Below are positions 1 through 7,812 of a stretch of DNA of 64,000 bases, piece after piece. The stretch spans positions 2,790,001 to 2,854,000 of the forward strand of contig NZ_JACHBR010000001.1 of NCBI RefSeq assembly GCF_014200435.1, given 5' to 3'. Within the stretch, counting starts at the first letter, position 1. The number at the start of each line of letters is the position of its first letter. The notes beneath the pieces are model-generated. The model did not search any database. It was not told the DNA's origin and saw only the letters and a list, made by a program, of their open reading frames with translations. The translations under genes were made by a program, and so were the position numbers. Source of the stretch: Sphaerisporangium krabiense (GTDB lineage Bacteria; Actinomycetota; Actinomycetes; Streptosporangiales; Streptosporangiaceae).

Positions 1-2
1 AC

Positions 3-398
3 AACGTGTACTTCATGGGCACGACGCCCGACCTGCAGGGCGAGTTCGCCAAGGCGTCGCTGGTGGCGGTGACCTCGCTGGCCGAGAGCCCGGGCATGAC
101 GGTGATCGAGGCGCTGGGCTGCGGTGTCCCCGTGGTCGGCTTCGCGGGGGCGCGCGGCGCGGGCGAGTTCGTCACCCCCGGCCGCGACAGCGTGCTCGTG
201 CCGCGGGGCGAGGACGAGGTCGAGGCGTTCGCGCGCGCGATGCTGACGCTGATCGACGACGAGCGGCGGCGCATGGTGCTCGCGGCGGGGGCCCTGGAGT
301 CGGCGGCCAGGCACGCCGGGTCGGTGGTCGCGGCGCAGTGGGAGTACCTGGCCGACGACCTGCGGGGACGCGGTGCCAAGGTGGCATCGGGACGGTGA
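3..398 (+). CDS. Glycosyltransferase family 4, C-terminal part (5' end outside window)
   Basis: Only the last ~131 codons are present, and the frame is open from the first base of the window. The segment TSLAESPGMTVIEALGCGVP is the typical GT-B nucleotide-sugar-binding signature of GT4 enzymes (E-x7-E: the Glu of the ESPG loop and the Glu of VIEAL). It is followed by the usual VVGF-x-GARGAGEFVTPGRDS loop and a helical tail. GT4 enzymes transfer a sugar from an activated donor to an acceptor lipid or glycan, usually at the cytoplasmic face of the membrane. The acceptor cannot be read from this fragment. It ends 64 bp before the CsoR gene, in the same direction. Confidence 0.85.
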   Translation, partial: NVYFMGTTPDLQGEFAKASLVAVTSLAESPGMTVIEALGCGVPVVGFAGARGAGEFVTPGRDSVLVPRGEDEVEAFARAMLTLIDDERRRMVLAAGALESAARHAGSVVAAQWEYLADDLRGRGAKVASGR

Positions 399-435
399 GG
401 GCACCCCGGCCGTCCGGCGCGCGCACCGCTGTGGT

Positions 436-452
436 ATACCCCGAACCGGTAT
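436..452. promoter_or_regulatory. Putative CsoR operator
   Basis: ATACCCCGAACCGGTAT is an inverted repeat (ATACC-N7-GGTAT) ending 10 bp before the csoR start codon. CsoR-family repressors of actinomycetes bind ATACCC/GGGTAT-type dyads, so this looks like an autoregulatory operator. It was read directly from the sequence; binding is inferred. Confidence 0.6.
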
Positions 453-462
453 GGTAGATGCT

Positions 463-744
463 ATGCACGGGTACAGCGGAGACAAGCAGGCGTATCTGAC
501 CAGACTTCGGCGGATCGAGGGACAGATCCGCGGCCTGCAGCGCATGGTCGAGGAAGACTCTTACTGCATCGACGTCCTCACGCAGGTGTCGGCGGCCACA
601 CGCGCCCTGCAGGCGGTGGCCCTGGGCCTTCTGGAGGACCACATCGGCCACTGCGTCACGGACGCGATCGCGGGCGGCGGCCCCGAGGCCGAGGCGAAGG
701 TCAAGGAGGCGTCGGCGGCCATCGCGAGGCTAGTGCGCTCGTAG
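463..744 (+). CDS. csoR: CsoR-family metal-sensing repressor
   Basis: A 93-aa all-helical protein of the CsoR/RcnR/FrmR (DUF156) family. The start is the ATG at 463, the last in-frame Met before the conserved LTRLRRIEGQIRGLQRM helix. The copper-ligand triad is intact: Cys35 (EEDSYCID), His60 and Cys64 (EDHIGHC), matching the C-H-C pattern of M. tuberculosis CsoR. Proteins of this type repress copper efflux genes until Cu(I) binds. An ATACC/GGTAT dyad lies just upstream, so autoregulation is likely. No copA or copZ lies next to it; the next genes are unrelated. It is therefore an orphan repressor whose target is probably elsewhere. The other family senses (nickel, formaldehyde, persulfide) are less likely given the exact triad. 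Confidence 0.9.
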   Translation: MHGYSGDKQAYLTRLRRIEGQIRGLQRMVEEDSYCIDVLTQVSAATRALQAVALGLLEDHIGHCVTDAIAGGGPEAEAKVKEASAAIARLVRS

Positions 745-873
745 GGCCGTACGACCGTCCGGCGGCCCGGCCGGACTAGTCCCGTCGGGTGGTATGGGGT
801 GGGGTGGTAAGGGGCCTTTTCACAAAACCGTCCCGAACCCCCGAGGAGTCCGGGACCAGTTCTGTGAGCTTCT

Positions 874-1035
874 TCAGCGACTTACCGAAGTACGCAATCC
901 GAGCGCGTTGTCGAGCTCATCCAAGGTCAGCTGTCGCTCGCTGACGGCGACGGCGCTGAGCACCTCCGCGTAGAGCGCGATCTCGTCCAACGCGACACGG
1001 TCATGGACCCGTGAGTCCAGGTTGTCGTGCCCCAC
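874..1035 (-). CDS. Small acidic hypothetical protein (53 aa)
   Basis: A 53-aa reading frame starting at GTG (1035), with a GGAAGGA ribosome-binding site about 8 nt upstream. The longer in-frame ATG upstream has no such site and adds low-complexity residues. The core ALYAEVLSAVAVSERQLTLD followed by ELDNALGL resembles a group of short actinobacterial proteins with a pattern like LDEIxLYxELxxAA...LxxxEIDxxLGL, usually 50-90 aa and of unknown role. It stands alone, and the flanking 130-230 bp hold no other gene. The function is unknown. Confidence 0.55.
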   Translation of the reverse strand: MGHDNLDSRVHDRVALDEIALYAEVLSAVAVSERQLTLDELDNALGLRTSVSR

Positions 1036-1265
1036 CGCGTCGTCCTTCCTTCCGCAGCCCACACCCACTTCGAGGTTACGACCGGGCGGCTTTCGACGAC
1101 ATGGCCCATCGGGACCATTCGCCGGGGCCGCCCGTGTACTCGGGGAACCATTTCCAGGATCGTAGATCACAATTCGGTCAAAGCCGCCGATAGGGGGATG
1201 GGGAATGATATACGAGAGGTAAGTATCAAATAGCTGGTTTTAACGTTTAGATCATGACACCCCGG

Positions 1266-2651
1266 TCAGGTGTGGTGAATCCATTCGTCTGAGGTCTCTG
1301 TGGCGCCGGACGACGCGTCCGTGCTCTCGGGGAGCACCGCGGGCAGCGGGTCGTCCCGCTGGCCGATCAGGCAGCTCACCGTCGCCGCCGACGCCGGGAA
1401 CCCGCGTGCGGGCGGCTCGGTGCCGGTCAGCCCGCACCACGCCAGCCCCGTCGCGTACCCCGCCCCCAGCAGCGCCGCCGCCGACGCGCGGTCGGGCGGG
1501 CGCAGGGCGTCGGCGGGTTCGCCCTCCTCGGGCCAGCAGCCGCGCAGCGGGTGGTCCGGCTCGACGAGCGCCAGATAGTACGCCCGCCGCAGCTCGGGGT
1601 CCAGGTAGGGGTACAGCCGGGCCGCCGCCTCCGGTGCCACCTCGTGGACGTCGGCGGCCAGCAGCGCCGCCGCCACCGCGCGCGGATCGGCGCCGTGGCC
1701 CGCGGCGAACGCCAGCGCCTCCACCAGGTCGTACAGCGTGTGCCGGAAGTGGTCCTCCGGCGAGGTCTCCGCCAGCACGCCCGCCGCGAGGCCTCGCGGG
1801 CAGCGGGCGAGCCAGGCGTCCCTGAGCGCCGCCGCGTCCCGGGCCGCGTGGTCCAGCCATGGGCGGGCCAGCAGCGGCTCCAGCATCGCGATCAGGGCGC
1901 TCGCGCGCGGGGTGAAACGGCCGTCCGGGAGCAGCACGCGGGCGGTGTCGGCCATCAGGGCGGCCAGCCGCAGCGCCGCGCCCTGGGCGCCGCGCCCGAG
2001 CGGCTCGCAGTAGAGGGCGGTCAGCGCCTCCAGCGGCGTGGGCGGCAGCCACCGCACCCAGTCGTCCCCGGGCAGCGGACGCCTCAGGAACTCGCCGAAC
2101 ATCGACAGCAGGACCTCGTTGCCGTCGAACGCCGGGGCGTAGGCGCACCACATGACCGTGCCCCAGATCGCCGCGACCCCCGCCGTGACGTCCCCGTAGA
2201 AGAGGTCGCGCAGCGGCCCCGACACCAGCGGCGCGTCCTCCCGCGGGCGGCAGGCCTCGGTCAGCAGCCCCCGCACCCGCTCGGTGATCTCGCGGGAGAC
2301 GTCGGGCCCCACGAACGCCTGGGTGGAGCCGCGGCCGGCGGTCACGTCCGCGGGGCCGGGCAGCAGCCCCTCGGGGATCGGGACGCCCGGCTGGGGCGGG
2401 CGCGCCGCGGCGCGGACGGCGGGCGCGGCCGGAGGGGCCGACAGGTGCCAGGCCGCCTCGGAGTCGTCGGCGCGGTACCAGCGGGCGTGCGCGCCGAACA
2501 TCCAGCAGGCGCCGTCCTCGGTGCGCAGCAGGCGCGCCGCCATCGCCTGGAGCTGCGTGGCAGGGGGGACGTCGGCCCACCGCGGGTCCGCGACCATGGC
2601 GCGGACATCCCGCTCGATCGCCGCGAAGGGGTCCCACTGCACGGCGGCCAT
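1266..2651 (-). CDS. Hypothetical actinobacterial protein, 461 aa
   Basis: A 461-aa soluble protein with no signal peptide or membrane segment. It opens with a helical stretch (WDPFAAIERDVRAMVADPRW), followed by ACWMFGAHARWYRADD, which looks like a small beta domain. A Pro/Ala-rich linker at about residues 75-105 leads to a mostly helical C-terminal half. I do not recognise a family. This frame was chosen over the equally long overlapping minus-strand frame (1252-2637) because it has normal amino-acid composition (Trp, Tyr, Phe, Asp, Glu), whereas the other is almost only Arg/Gly/Ala/Pro. It lies 48 bp downstream of the gamma-carbonic-anhydrase gene, also on the minus strand, so the two may be co-transcribed. 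Confidence 0.7.
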   Translation of the reverse strand: MAAVQWDPFAAIERDVRAMVADPRWADVPPATQLQAMAARLLRTEDGACWMFGAHARWYRADDSEAAWHLSAPPAAPAVRAAARPPQPGVPIPEGLLPGPADVTAGRGSTQAFVGPDVSREITERVRGLLTEACRPREDAPLVSGPLRDLFYGDVTAGVAAIWGTVMWCAYAPAFDGNEVLLSMFGEFLRRPLPGDDWVRWLPPTPLEALTALYCEPLGRGAQGAALRLAALMADTARVLLPDGRFTPRASALIAMLEPLLARPWLDHAARDAAALRDAWLARCPRGLAAGVLAETSPEDHFRHTLYDLVEALAFAAGHGADPRAVAAALLAADVHEVAPEAAARLYPYLDPELRRAYYLALVEPDHPLRGCWPEEGEPADALRPPDRASAAALLGAGYATGLAWCGLTGTEPPARGFPASAATVSCLIGQRDDPLPAVLPESTDASSGATETSDEWIHHT

Positions 2652-2699
2652 GCTACTGGTGGCGTGGAAACGGCTCCCGGACGGCGGCCGCGCCCGGCC

Positions 2700-3248
2700 T
2701 CACGCCCCCCGCACCGGGGAGGCGGCGCGGTGGCGGGCGGCCTTCGCCATGTAATTGTCCGGCGTCCGTGCGAACGTGGCGCGGTCGGCGTCCGTCAGCT
2801 CCCGCACGACGCTCCCCGGCACCCCGGCGAACAGCACCCCCGCGGGGACGCGCCGGCCCGGCGGCACCACGCACCCGGCCGCGATCAGCGACCCCGCGCC
2901 CACCCTCGCGCCGTTCAGCACGATCGCGCCGATGCCGACCAGCGCCCCGGCCTCGACGTGCGCCCCGTGCACCACGGCCCGGTGCCCCAGGCTGACCCGG
3001 TCCTCCAGCACGGCCGGCAGCCCCGGGTCGGCGTGCAGGCAGCACAGGTCCTGGATGTTGCACTCCTCGCCGACCTCGATCGCCTCGTCGTCGCCGCGCA
3101 GCACGGCGCCGTACCAGACGCTCGCGGCGCGCGCCAGCCGCACCCGGCCCACCACGACGGCGGTCGGCGCGACGTACGCCTCCGGGTGGATGGACGGCGT
3201 GTCGGCGTCCAGCGACGCGATGTACGGCGGGAAAGGGGGCTCGTTCAT
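2700..3248 (-). CDS. Gamma-carbonic anhydrase-like hexapeptide-repeat protein
   Basis: A 182-aa left-handed beta-helix protein with repeated hexapeptide turns (VAPTAVVVG, VEAGALVGIGAIVLNGARVG). The three metal-ligand histidines of the gamma-CA (Cam/YrdA/PaaY) family are all visible: His72 in LHADPG, and His89 and His94 in LGHRAVVHG. The length is typical for the bacterial YrdA-like branch, which lacks the acidic loop of archaeal Cam. Such proteins are trimeric and bind Zn or Fe; some hydrate CO2 and others act as thioesterases, so the exact reaction is open. It is transcribed toward the 1266-2651 gene. On the other side a divergent coiled-coil gene starts 180 bp away. Confidence 0.88.
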   Translation of the reverse strand: MNEPPFPPYIASLDADTPSIHPEAYVAPTAVVVGRVRLARAASVWYGAVLRGDDEAIEVGEECNIQDLCCLHADPGLPAVLEDRVSLGHRAVVHGAHVEAGALVGIGAIVLNGARVGAGSLIAAGCVVPPGRRVPAGVLFAGVPGSVVRELTDADRATFARTPDNYMAKAARHRAASPVRGA

Positions 3249-3428
3249 GCCTTCGAGGATCTCATGGGGGCATCCGCCGGTTTCAGGACCCTTGCTGCTG
3301 GTAGGCGGTCATAAGACCGCATGAGGCCATGCGTTCGGGTTGCGGACTTGGGCGGTTGGCAGGAAAGTCGTGTCCTGACGTGTCGTTTGCACGACCCCCA
3401 CTCGAATCCAGACCCCCAGGGCTCAGCC

Positions 3429-4766
3429 ATGACGAACCAGCACGACAGCTTCCCCGACATGATGCACGAGGACCTCGGCTTTGAGGTCGTGATGCGTGGA
3501 TACAGCCGCAGGCAGGTCCACGATCACATGGTCCGAACGCGCAACCAGATCCGTGATCTTGAGGAACGTCTGGCGAGGGCCATCGATCAGGCCGAGCAGG
3601 GCCGCATCGAGCTCGCGGAGGCCCGGCGCCGCCTGGCCGAGGCCCCCCAGGACTATGACGAGCTGGGCCAGCGGTTGAGCGCGATACTGAAGCTCGCGGA
3701 GGAGGAGGCCAAGTCCAAGCGCGAGGCCGCCGACGCCGACGCGACCAAGACCCGTGAGGAGGCCACCGCCGAGTCCGAGCGCATCCTGTCGGCCGCGCAG
3801 GCCGAGGCGGAGCGCCGCGTCCACGAGGCCACCGAGTCCGCCGAGCGGCTGCTGGCCCAGGCCGGGGCGGACGCCGAGGAGACGCTCGGCACCGCGCGCG
3901 CCGAGGCGGAGGAGACGCTGCGCACCGCGCGCGCCGAGTCCGACCGCACGCTGACGGCCGCCCAGCACGAGGCCGAGCGCCTGGTGAACGAGGCCAACGC
4001 CCAGGCCGAGGCGACCCGCGAGTCCGCCTCCGCCGAGGCCGCCGAGACGCTGTCCTCGGCGCAGCGGCGTGCCACGTCGCTGGACGACCACACCGGCCGC
4101 CGGGTCACCTTCCTCACCGACACCCACAGCGAGGTCATGCGCCGCCTCAACGAGATGGGGTCCGTGCTCAGCGACCTGCTGCAGCGCGAGAACTCGGCGG
4201 GCCCGCTGATCGACGAGGCCGCCGTCCTGCCGCCGCGCCCGGTGATCACGGACGAGCCCGGCGCCACGGCGGAGGAGCGCGAGGCCGTCCGGGTGGTCCT
4301 CGACGACGCCGACGACAGGGCCGGCGCCGACGACACGAACGACACGGCCGACACGAACGACACGGACGCCGTGACCGACGCGGACGACCGGGCGGACCGG
4401 GTCACGGCGGAGAAGGCCGCGGGCGGGGACGATCAGGACGCGGCCGGCGCGCGTACGGGCGAGGACGCGCGCCGCGAGGGCGGTTCCCTGGCGATCTCCG
4501 ACGCCAAGGCCGAGGACGACCGGGAGCACGAGGAAGAGTACGTGGAGTTCCGGCGGCACGACGCGGCCGGTACGGACGACACGGCCGGGGCGAACGGCCT
4601 GGCCCGCGGGCACGGGGCGAACGACACGCACCAGGCCAACGACCACGAGGGCCCGTCCCAGGGCCGCGTCCGCGGGTTCTTCGAGGTCAACGACGTCCAC
4701 GACGTCCACGTCGTGACGGGCGCCGACCGCGCCGGTGAGGACGGCCTGACCGCGCACCGGCCGTAG
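3429..4766 (+). CDS. DivIVA/FilP-like coiled-coil protein
   Basis: A 445-aa protein. Residues ~14-60 form a DivIVA-type N-terminal module containing GYSRRQVHDHM (compare GYxxxQVDxF of DivIVA), then a long heptad-rich coiled coil to about residue 240 with Ala/Glu/Ser repeats (AQAEAERRVHEATESAERLL). The C-terminal ~190 residues are acidic and disordered, with Asp-Thr-Asn runs (DDTNDTADTNDTDAV). The start is the ATG at 3429 directly before the conserved module; upstream in-frame codons add nothing conserved. Proteins of this build (DivIVA, Scy, FilP, and those historically called cellulose-binding) organise polar growth and cell shape in mycelial actinomycetes. That role is inferred from architecture only. 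It converges on the small gene at 4917-5210 with a strong terminator between them. Confidence 0.75.
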   Translation: MTNQHDSFPDMMHEDLGFEVVMRGYSRRQVHDHMVRTRNQIRDLEERLARAIDQAEQGRIELAEARRRLAEAPQDYDELGQRLSAILKLAEEEAKSKREAADADATKTREEATAESERILSAAQAEAERRVHEATESAERLLAQAGADAEETLGTARAEAEETLRTARAESDRTLTAAQHEAERLVNEANAQAEATRESASAEAAETLSSAQRRATSLDDHTGRRVTFLTDTHSEVMRRLNEMGSVLSDLLQRENSAGPLIDEAAVLPPRPVITDEPGATAEEREAVRVVLDDADDRAGADDTNDTADTNDTDAVTDADDRADRVTAEKAAGGDDQDAAGARTGEDARREGGSLAISDAKAEDDREHEEEYVEFRRHDAAGTDDTAGANGLARGHGANDTHQANDHEGPSQGRVRGFFEVNDVHDVHVVTGADRAGEDGLTAHRP

Positions 4767-4847
4767 GGCGGAGCGGGGCCCGGGGTGCCGAACTGAGCGG
4801 GAGTGCCCGGGCCCCGCGTCACGAGGCGACGGCCGGATCCGCGGCCG

Positions 4848-4890
4848 GCACGGAAACCTCCGCCCCCGATCGGGTCGGAGGTTTCCGTGC
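4848..4890. terminator. Bidirectional hairpin terminator
   Basis: A perfect 15-bp inverted repeat (4848-4862 and 4876-4890, arm GCACGGAAACCTCCG) with a 13-nt loop, placed between two convergent genes (ends at 4766 and 4917). No U-tract is needed for such hairpins in actinomycetes. Confidence 0.85.
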
Positions 4891-4916
4891 GTCCTGTCGG
4901 CCGGCGTCGCGGGCGA

Positions 4917-5210
4917 TCAGGTCTCGGTGTCGGCCCCGGTGTCGGTCGCGGTGCCGGTCCCAGTGCCGGTCCCAGTGCCGGTCGCGGTGTCGTCCGGCGA
5001 GCCGCGCTCCTGCTGGTCGAGCAGCCGTTCGCGCAGACCCTCGGCGTCGTCGGCGTCGATGGTCATGGCGCACCCCGCGTCGCGTTCCTCCTCGGTGAGC
5101 AGGCGGTGCCGGGTGGCCCACCATCGCCCGGCGTCGCTCCGCCATATGGTCCAGTCGGGGAACTCCCGGGCGATTTCGGCGAGGTGCCGATCGAACGACA
5201 TCCCGTCCAC
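4917..5210 (-). CDS. Small DWTIWRSDAGRWWATRH-type protein with a Thr-Gly repeat tail
   Basis: A 97-aa protein. The core FPDWTIWRSDAGRWWATRH followed by a TIDADDAEGLRERL segment is typical of short actinomycete proteins that sit next to GntR regulators or HATPase anti-sigma-like genes. The C-terminus (about residues 74-97) is a Thr-Gly repeat made by a 12-bp tandem repeat in the DNA. It lies 110 bp downstream of the GntR gene on the same strand, so it is probably its operon or regulatory partner. A distant relative, also with an FPxW start and RWYALHG, occurs inside the tRNA-Phe element at 59106-59309, where it follows an ATPase gene. The biochemical role is unknown. Confidence 0.75.
   Translation of the reverse strand: MDGMSFDRHLAEIAREFPDWTIWRSDAGRWWATRHRLLTEEERDAGCAMTIDADDAEGLRERLLDQQERGSPDDTATGTGTGTGTGTATDTGADTET
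4929..4988. repeat. 12-bp tandem repeat (5 copies) inside a coding region
   Basis: Five consecutive 12-bp units of the form G(T/C)CGGTC(C/G)C(A/G)GT run from 4929 to 4988, with two adjacent units identical (4953-4964 and 4965-4976). The period is a multiple of three, so unit gain or loss keeps the frame and only changes the length of the Thr-Gly tail of the small protein at 4917-5210. It is a likely length-variable site. Confidence 0.85.
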
Positions 5211-5257
5211 CCCTCACAGCGCCAGGTTTGTACCTTTCACCCTCACGTTGCGGGACA

Positions 5258-5267
5258 TCTCTAGAGA
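5258..5267. promoter_or_regulatory. Palindrome upstream of the small gene, possible GntR operator
   Basis: TCTCTAGAGA is a perfect 10-bp palindrome in the 110-bp gap between the GntR gene and its downstream small gene. TCTAGA-centred palindromes are common operators of UTRA-type GntR regulators of actinomycetes. Use by the 5321-6076 regulator is inferred. Confidence 0.4.
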
Positions 5268-5320
5268 AATCAATGTTCGGTGGGGACAGGTCAACCTAAC
5301 GCTTGACGTGACGCCTTGAC

Positions 5321-6076
5321 TCACGCGTCGAAGTCGTACTGAAGTACATACGACGCGGCGTCCATGATCATCTTGTTGAGCTCGACCGCCGCGCCGCCGG
5401 CCGCGAACGCCGTACGGCACACCTCGATCACCGGCGTCCCCGCGGGCAGGCGCAGCCGCGCCGCCTCCTCGGGCGCGGGCATGCGGGCCCGCACCTCCTC
5501 GGTGAAGTGCACGGGCGCGTGGCCGAGGTCGCGCAGCCGGGCGTAGACGCCGCCCGCGCCGGTGTCGGGCGTGGTCACCGGCGTGCCCTCCACCAGCGCG
5601 GCGGGGAAGTGCGAGGCCGCGAGCTGCACCGGCCTGCCGTCCACCGAGTAGCGCCGCCGCCGCACCCACACCTCGTCGCAGTCCAGCACCCGCCCGACGT
5701 CCTCGGCCACCGGTTCGCGCGCGATGAGCAGCTCGTCCACGGTGTACGGCCGGCCGCTGACGTCGGAGTCCCAGATCGCCCTGCCCGCGCCCCACTGCTC
5801 CCGCGCCAGGCGGCGCGACCCGTGCCGCCGGATCGGCCGGAACTGGCGTACGTAGACCCCCGACCCGCGTTTGGGCACGGCCACCCCTTCGTTGATGAGG
5901 ACGGCCAGCGCCTGCCTGGCCGTGGCTCTCGCGATGCCGTACTCGGACATGAGGGCGTTCTCGCCCGGCAGCCGGTCCCCGTCCCGCAGCTCGCCGGACA
6001 GGATCGCCTGGCGTAGACGGTCGGCGATGCGGCGATAGATCGGGGGTTCATGTGGTACCGGGGATCCTTCAATCAC
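5321..6076 (-). CDS. GntR-family (HutC/UTRA) transcriptional regulator
   Basis: A 251-aa protein. Residues ~13-78 are a winged helix with the GntR signature (IYRRIADRLRQAILSGEL, then LPGENALMSEYGIARATARQ and the wing RGSGVYV). Residues ~95-245 are a UTRA ligand-binding domain (LLIAREPVAEDVGRVLD, then VIEVCRTAFAAGGAAVELNK). Such regulators are dimeric and release DNA on binding a small ligand; the ligand cannot be predicted. Its downstream neighbour on the same strand is the WRSDAGRWWATRH small protein, a frequent pairing in this group. Upstream lies the VanZ-like gene, also on the minus strand, 148 bp away. Confidence 0.9.
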   Translation of the reverse strand: MIEGSPVPHEPPIYRRIADRLRQAILSGELRDGDRLPGENALMSEYGIARATARQALAVLINEGVAVPKRGSGVYVRQFRPIRRHGSRRLAREQWGAGRAIWDSDVSGRPYTVDELLIAREPVAEDVGRVLDCDEVWVRRRRYSVDGRPVQLAASHFPAALVEGTPVTTPDTGAGGVYARLRDLGHAPVHFTEEVRARMPAPEEAARLRLPAGTPVIEVCRTAFAAGGAAVELNKMIMDAASYVLQYDFDA

Positions 6077-6224
6077 GCTCTACCACCCTCAGTCACCAAA
6101 GCGGCCCGCGTCTCCAGAGAACTTGCCCCGCCTTGTCCACGATCGCACAGATACGGAGGTTGGTCCCGTGCTTCTTTTGCGCGGATCGTGCCTGTGTGGT
6201 GATCCGCGGGGCGTTCTGGGGTTG

Positions 6225-6764
6225 TTACCGTGGACCGCTTTCGGCAACCGCGGGTCGCGCGTGCCATCGCAGCGTGGCCAGACTCGCCAGCGCGGCACCC
6301 GCGGAGTTGAGCAGGACGTCGTCCGTCGAGGACACCCGGCCGAGGTCGAGGACGTACTGCGCGACCTCCACGGTCACCGAGAGAGCCGCCGCGAGCAGGG
6401 TCACCCGCCACACCCCGGCGAAGCGGGACGAGCGCACGGGCAGCAGCGCGCCGAGGGACGCGAACACCAGAAGGTTGCCCCCGACCTGCGCCGACACCGT
6501 TCCGGGCGGCGCCGTCGCGAGCTCCGCCAGATCGCTGAACGGGAGCAGCGTCACGCCGGAGGCCCTGCCGGGCGTCAGGATCATCCACAGCCATGGGATC
6601 GTCCCGGCGACGGCGAACACCTCCGCGTACGCCGTACGGTACGGATGCGGGTCACCCCGCCGCGCCCGCAGGACGGCCACCCCGTACGCGAGGAGCGCCG
6701 GCACCGGCAGGCACAGAAATGTAGCTAGAACGACATATCCCCAGATCTGTAATTCAAGCCGCAC
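6225..6764 (-). CDS. VanZ-like integral membrane protein
   Basis: A 179-aa protein with about five hydrophobic segments (first at residues ~5-27, WGYVVLATFLCLPVPALL). The VanZ hallmark follows NLLVFASLGALLPV: E-VAQYVLDLGR-x4-DDVLLNSAGAA near the C-terminus. The start is the GTG at 6764, which has GGAAGGA about 8 nt upstream; the longer frame to 6821 or beyond adds no membrane or conserved sequence. VanZ of the vancomycin/teicoplanin cluster confers low-level teicoplanin resistance, but most chromosomal homologues, like this one with no van genes nearby, have no proven role. It is the last gene of a likely four-gene minus-strand operon starting at 8457. Confidence 0.82.
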   Translation of the reverse strand: MRLELQIWGYVVLATFLCLPVPALLAYGVAVLRARRGDPHPYRTAYAEVFAVAGTIPWLWMILTPGRASGVTLLPFSDLAELATAPPGTVSAQVGGNLLVFASLGALLPVRSSRFAGVWRVTLLAAALSVTVEVAQYVLDLGRVSSTDDVLLNSAGAALASLATLRWHARPAVAESGPR

Positions 6765-6846
6765 ACCCCCATCCTTCCCAATGTCCCCACCGGCACGGGC
6801 AGGCCCAGGAGCAACAGTCATCGACCCGGCTCCCGCGCCGAGGGGG

Positions 6847-7401
6847 TCAGGGAGCCGGGACGGTCGTCCACAGGGTGAGGATCTCGCGGGCCACCTCGTC
6901 CACAGGGCGGCCGTCGTTGTGGACGACCGCGTCCTCCAGACCCGCGCGTTCGACCGCGTGCTGGAACGCCTCCAGCTCGGCCAGGTGCTCCTCAAGGGTC
7001 GCGCCCCGGTCGCGGGCGCGCAGGCGCTCGCGCGCGGTGTCCGGCGAGACGGCCAGGCGGACCACGGTGATCGCCGCACCGGGCAGCGCCCGGCGTACCG
7101 CGTCGAGGTGGGACGGCTCGAGCAGGCCCCGCGCCAGCACCAGCCGCCTGATCCCGGCGGCGGCGTAGGCCGAGGCCACCGCGCGGAGGTTCACCGTGAG
7201 CATCTCGTGCACGTCCGCGCCCGCGCACCAGCAGAGCCAGTCGAGATCGACGACGGCGTGCGGCACGTCCCCGAGCGACGCGCCGACCGCGATCGCCAGC
7301 GTCGTCTTGCCCGACCCGAGCCCCCCGGTCAGCACCAGCGCCTCGGCCGCGCCCTCGCCACCGGCGCCCGGCGCCGCCCCGGGGACGTGGTCGTTCCTCA
7401 T
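6847..7401 (-). CDS. P-loop nucleotide kinase-like ATPase
   Basis: A 184-aa protein with a clear Walker A (TGGLGSGKTT, residues ~25-34) preceded by the beta strand ALVL. VVDLDWL forms the next strand, and RARDRGATLEEHLAELEAF gives an Arg-rich lid. The size and layout match small adenylylsulfate/shikimate-kinase-like P-loop proteins of actinomycetes. No substrate-specific motif is visible, so it is called only kinase-like. It lies 28 bp after the MmcQ/YjbR gene and 82 bp before the VanZ-like gene, all on the minus strand. Confidence 0.75.
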   Translation of the reverse strand: MRNDHVPGAAPGAGGEGAAEALVLTGGLGSGKTTLAIAVGASLGDVPHAVVDLDWLCWCAGADVHEMLTVNLRAVASAYAAAGIRRLVLARGLLEPSHLDAVRRALPGAAITVVRLAVSPDTARERLRARDRGATLEEHLAELEAFQHAVERAGLEDAVVHNDGRPVDEVAREILTLWTTVPAP

Positions 7402-7429
7402 GCCGCCCGACTTCCCCGCAGATGGGACG

Positions 7430-7807
7430 TCATCCGGCGCGGGAGGCGTCGAGCTCGGCGACGAGGCGTTTGGGGGCGACGATGCGGTAACTCTCCTCGA
7501 CCCAGTCGTCCAGCACCTCGCCGTCCGGCATGTCGTCGGTGAACGGGACCGTCACCCACCCCGAGCGCCCGAGGCCGTGGCTGGTCGGCGCCGCGCCGGG
7601 GACGCTCAGCGCGTGGCCATGGGACCCGCCGAGCTTCACCGAGAACTGCGGCCGCCACTTCTCGGTGGGCTCCTCCAGCCCGAGGAACACGAAGACCTTC
7701 TTGTTGACCTTGACGACGCTCTCGCCCCACGGGAAGTCCTCGTGCGCCCCGGGAAGGCCCAGGGCGAACGCGCGCAGGCGTTCCCGCGTCTCCTGCCATT
7801 CGCTCAT
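7430..7807 (-). CDS. MmcQ/YjbR family protein
   Basis: A 125-aa protein starting at ATG 7807. Features of the family (PF04237) are visible: the N-terminal helix with ALGLPGAHEDFPWGESVVKV, then KVFVFLGLEEP, the strand FSVKLG, and the late GWVTVPFTDDMPDGEVLDDW followed by the SYRIVAPKRL helix. YjbR-like proteins have a double-wing fold and are suspected DNA-binding proteins; no catalytic activity is established. It starts only 5 bp after the stop of the upstream gene, so the two are almost certainly translated from one mRNA. Confidence 0.9.
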   Translation of the reverse strand: MSEWQETRERLRAFALGLPGAHEDFPWGESVVKVNKKVFVFLGLEEPTEKWRPQFSVKLGGSHGHALSVPGAAPTSHGLGRSGWVTVPFTDDMPDGEVLDDWVEESYRIVAPKRLVAELDASRAG

Positions 7808-7812
7808 GAGTT

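Noticed and set aside
1252..2637. 461-codon minus-strand frame overlapping the 1266-2651 gene
   Set aside because: It is nearly all Arg/Gly/Ala/Pro, the signature of an out-of-frame reading of GC-rich coding DNA; the other frame has normal composition.
1551..3314. 587-codon plus-strand frame spanning two minus-strand genes
   Set aside because: It covers two well-supported genes on the opposite strand and is low-complexity Arg/Gly/His/Val.
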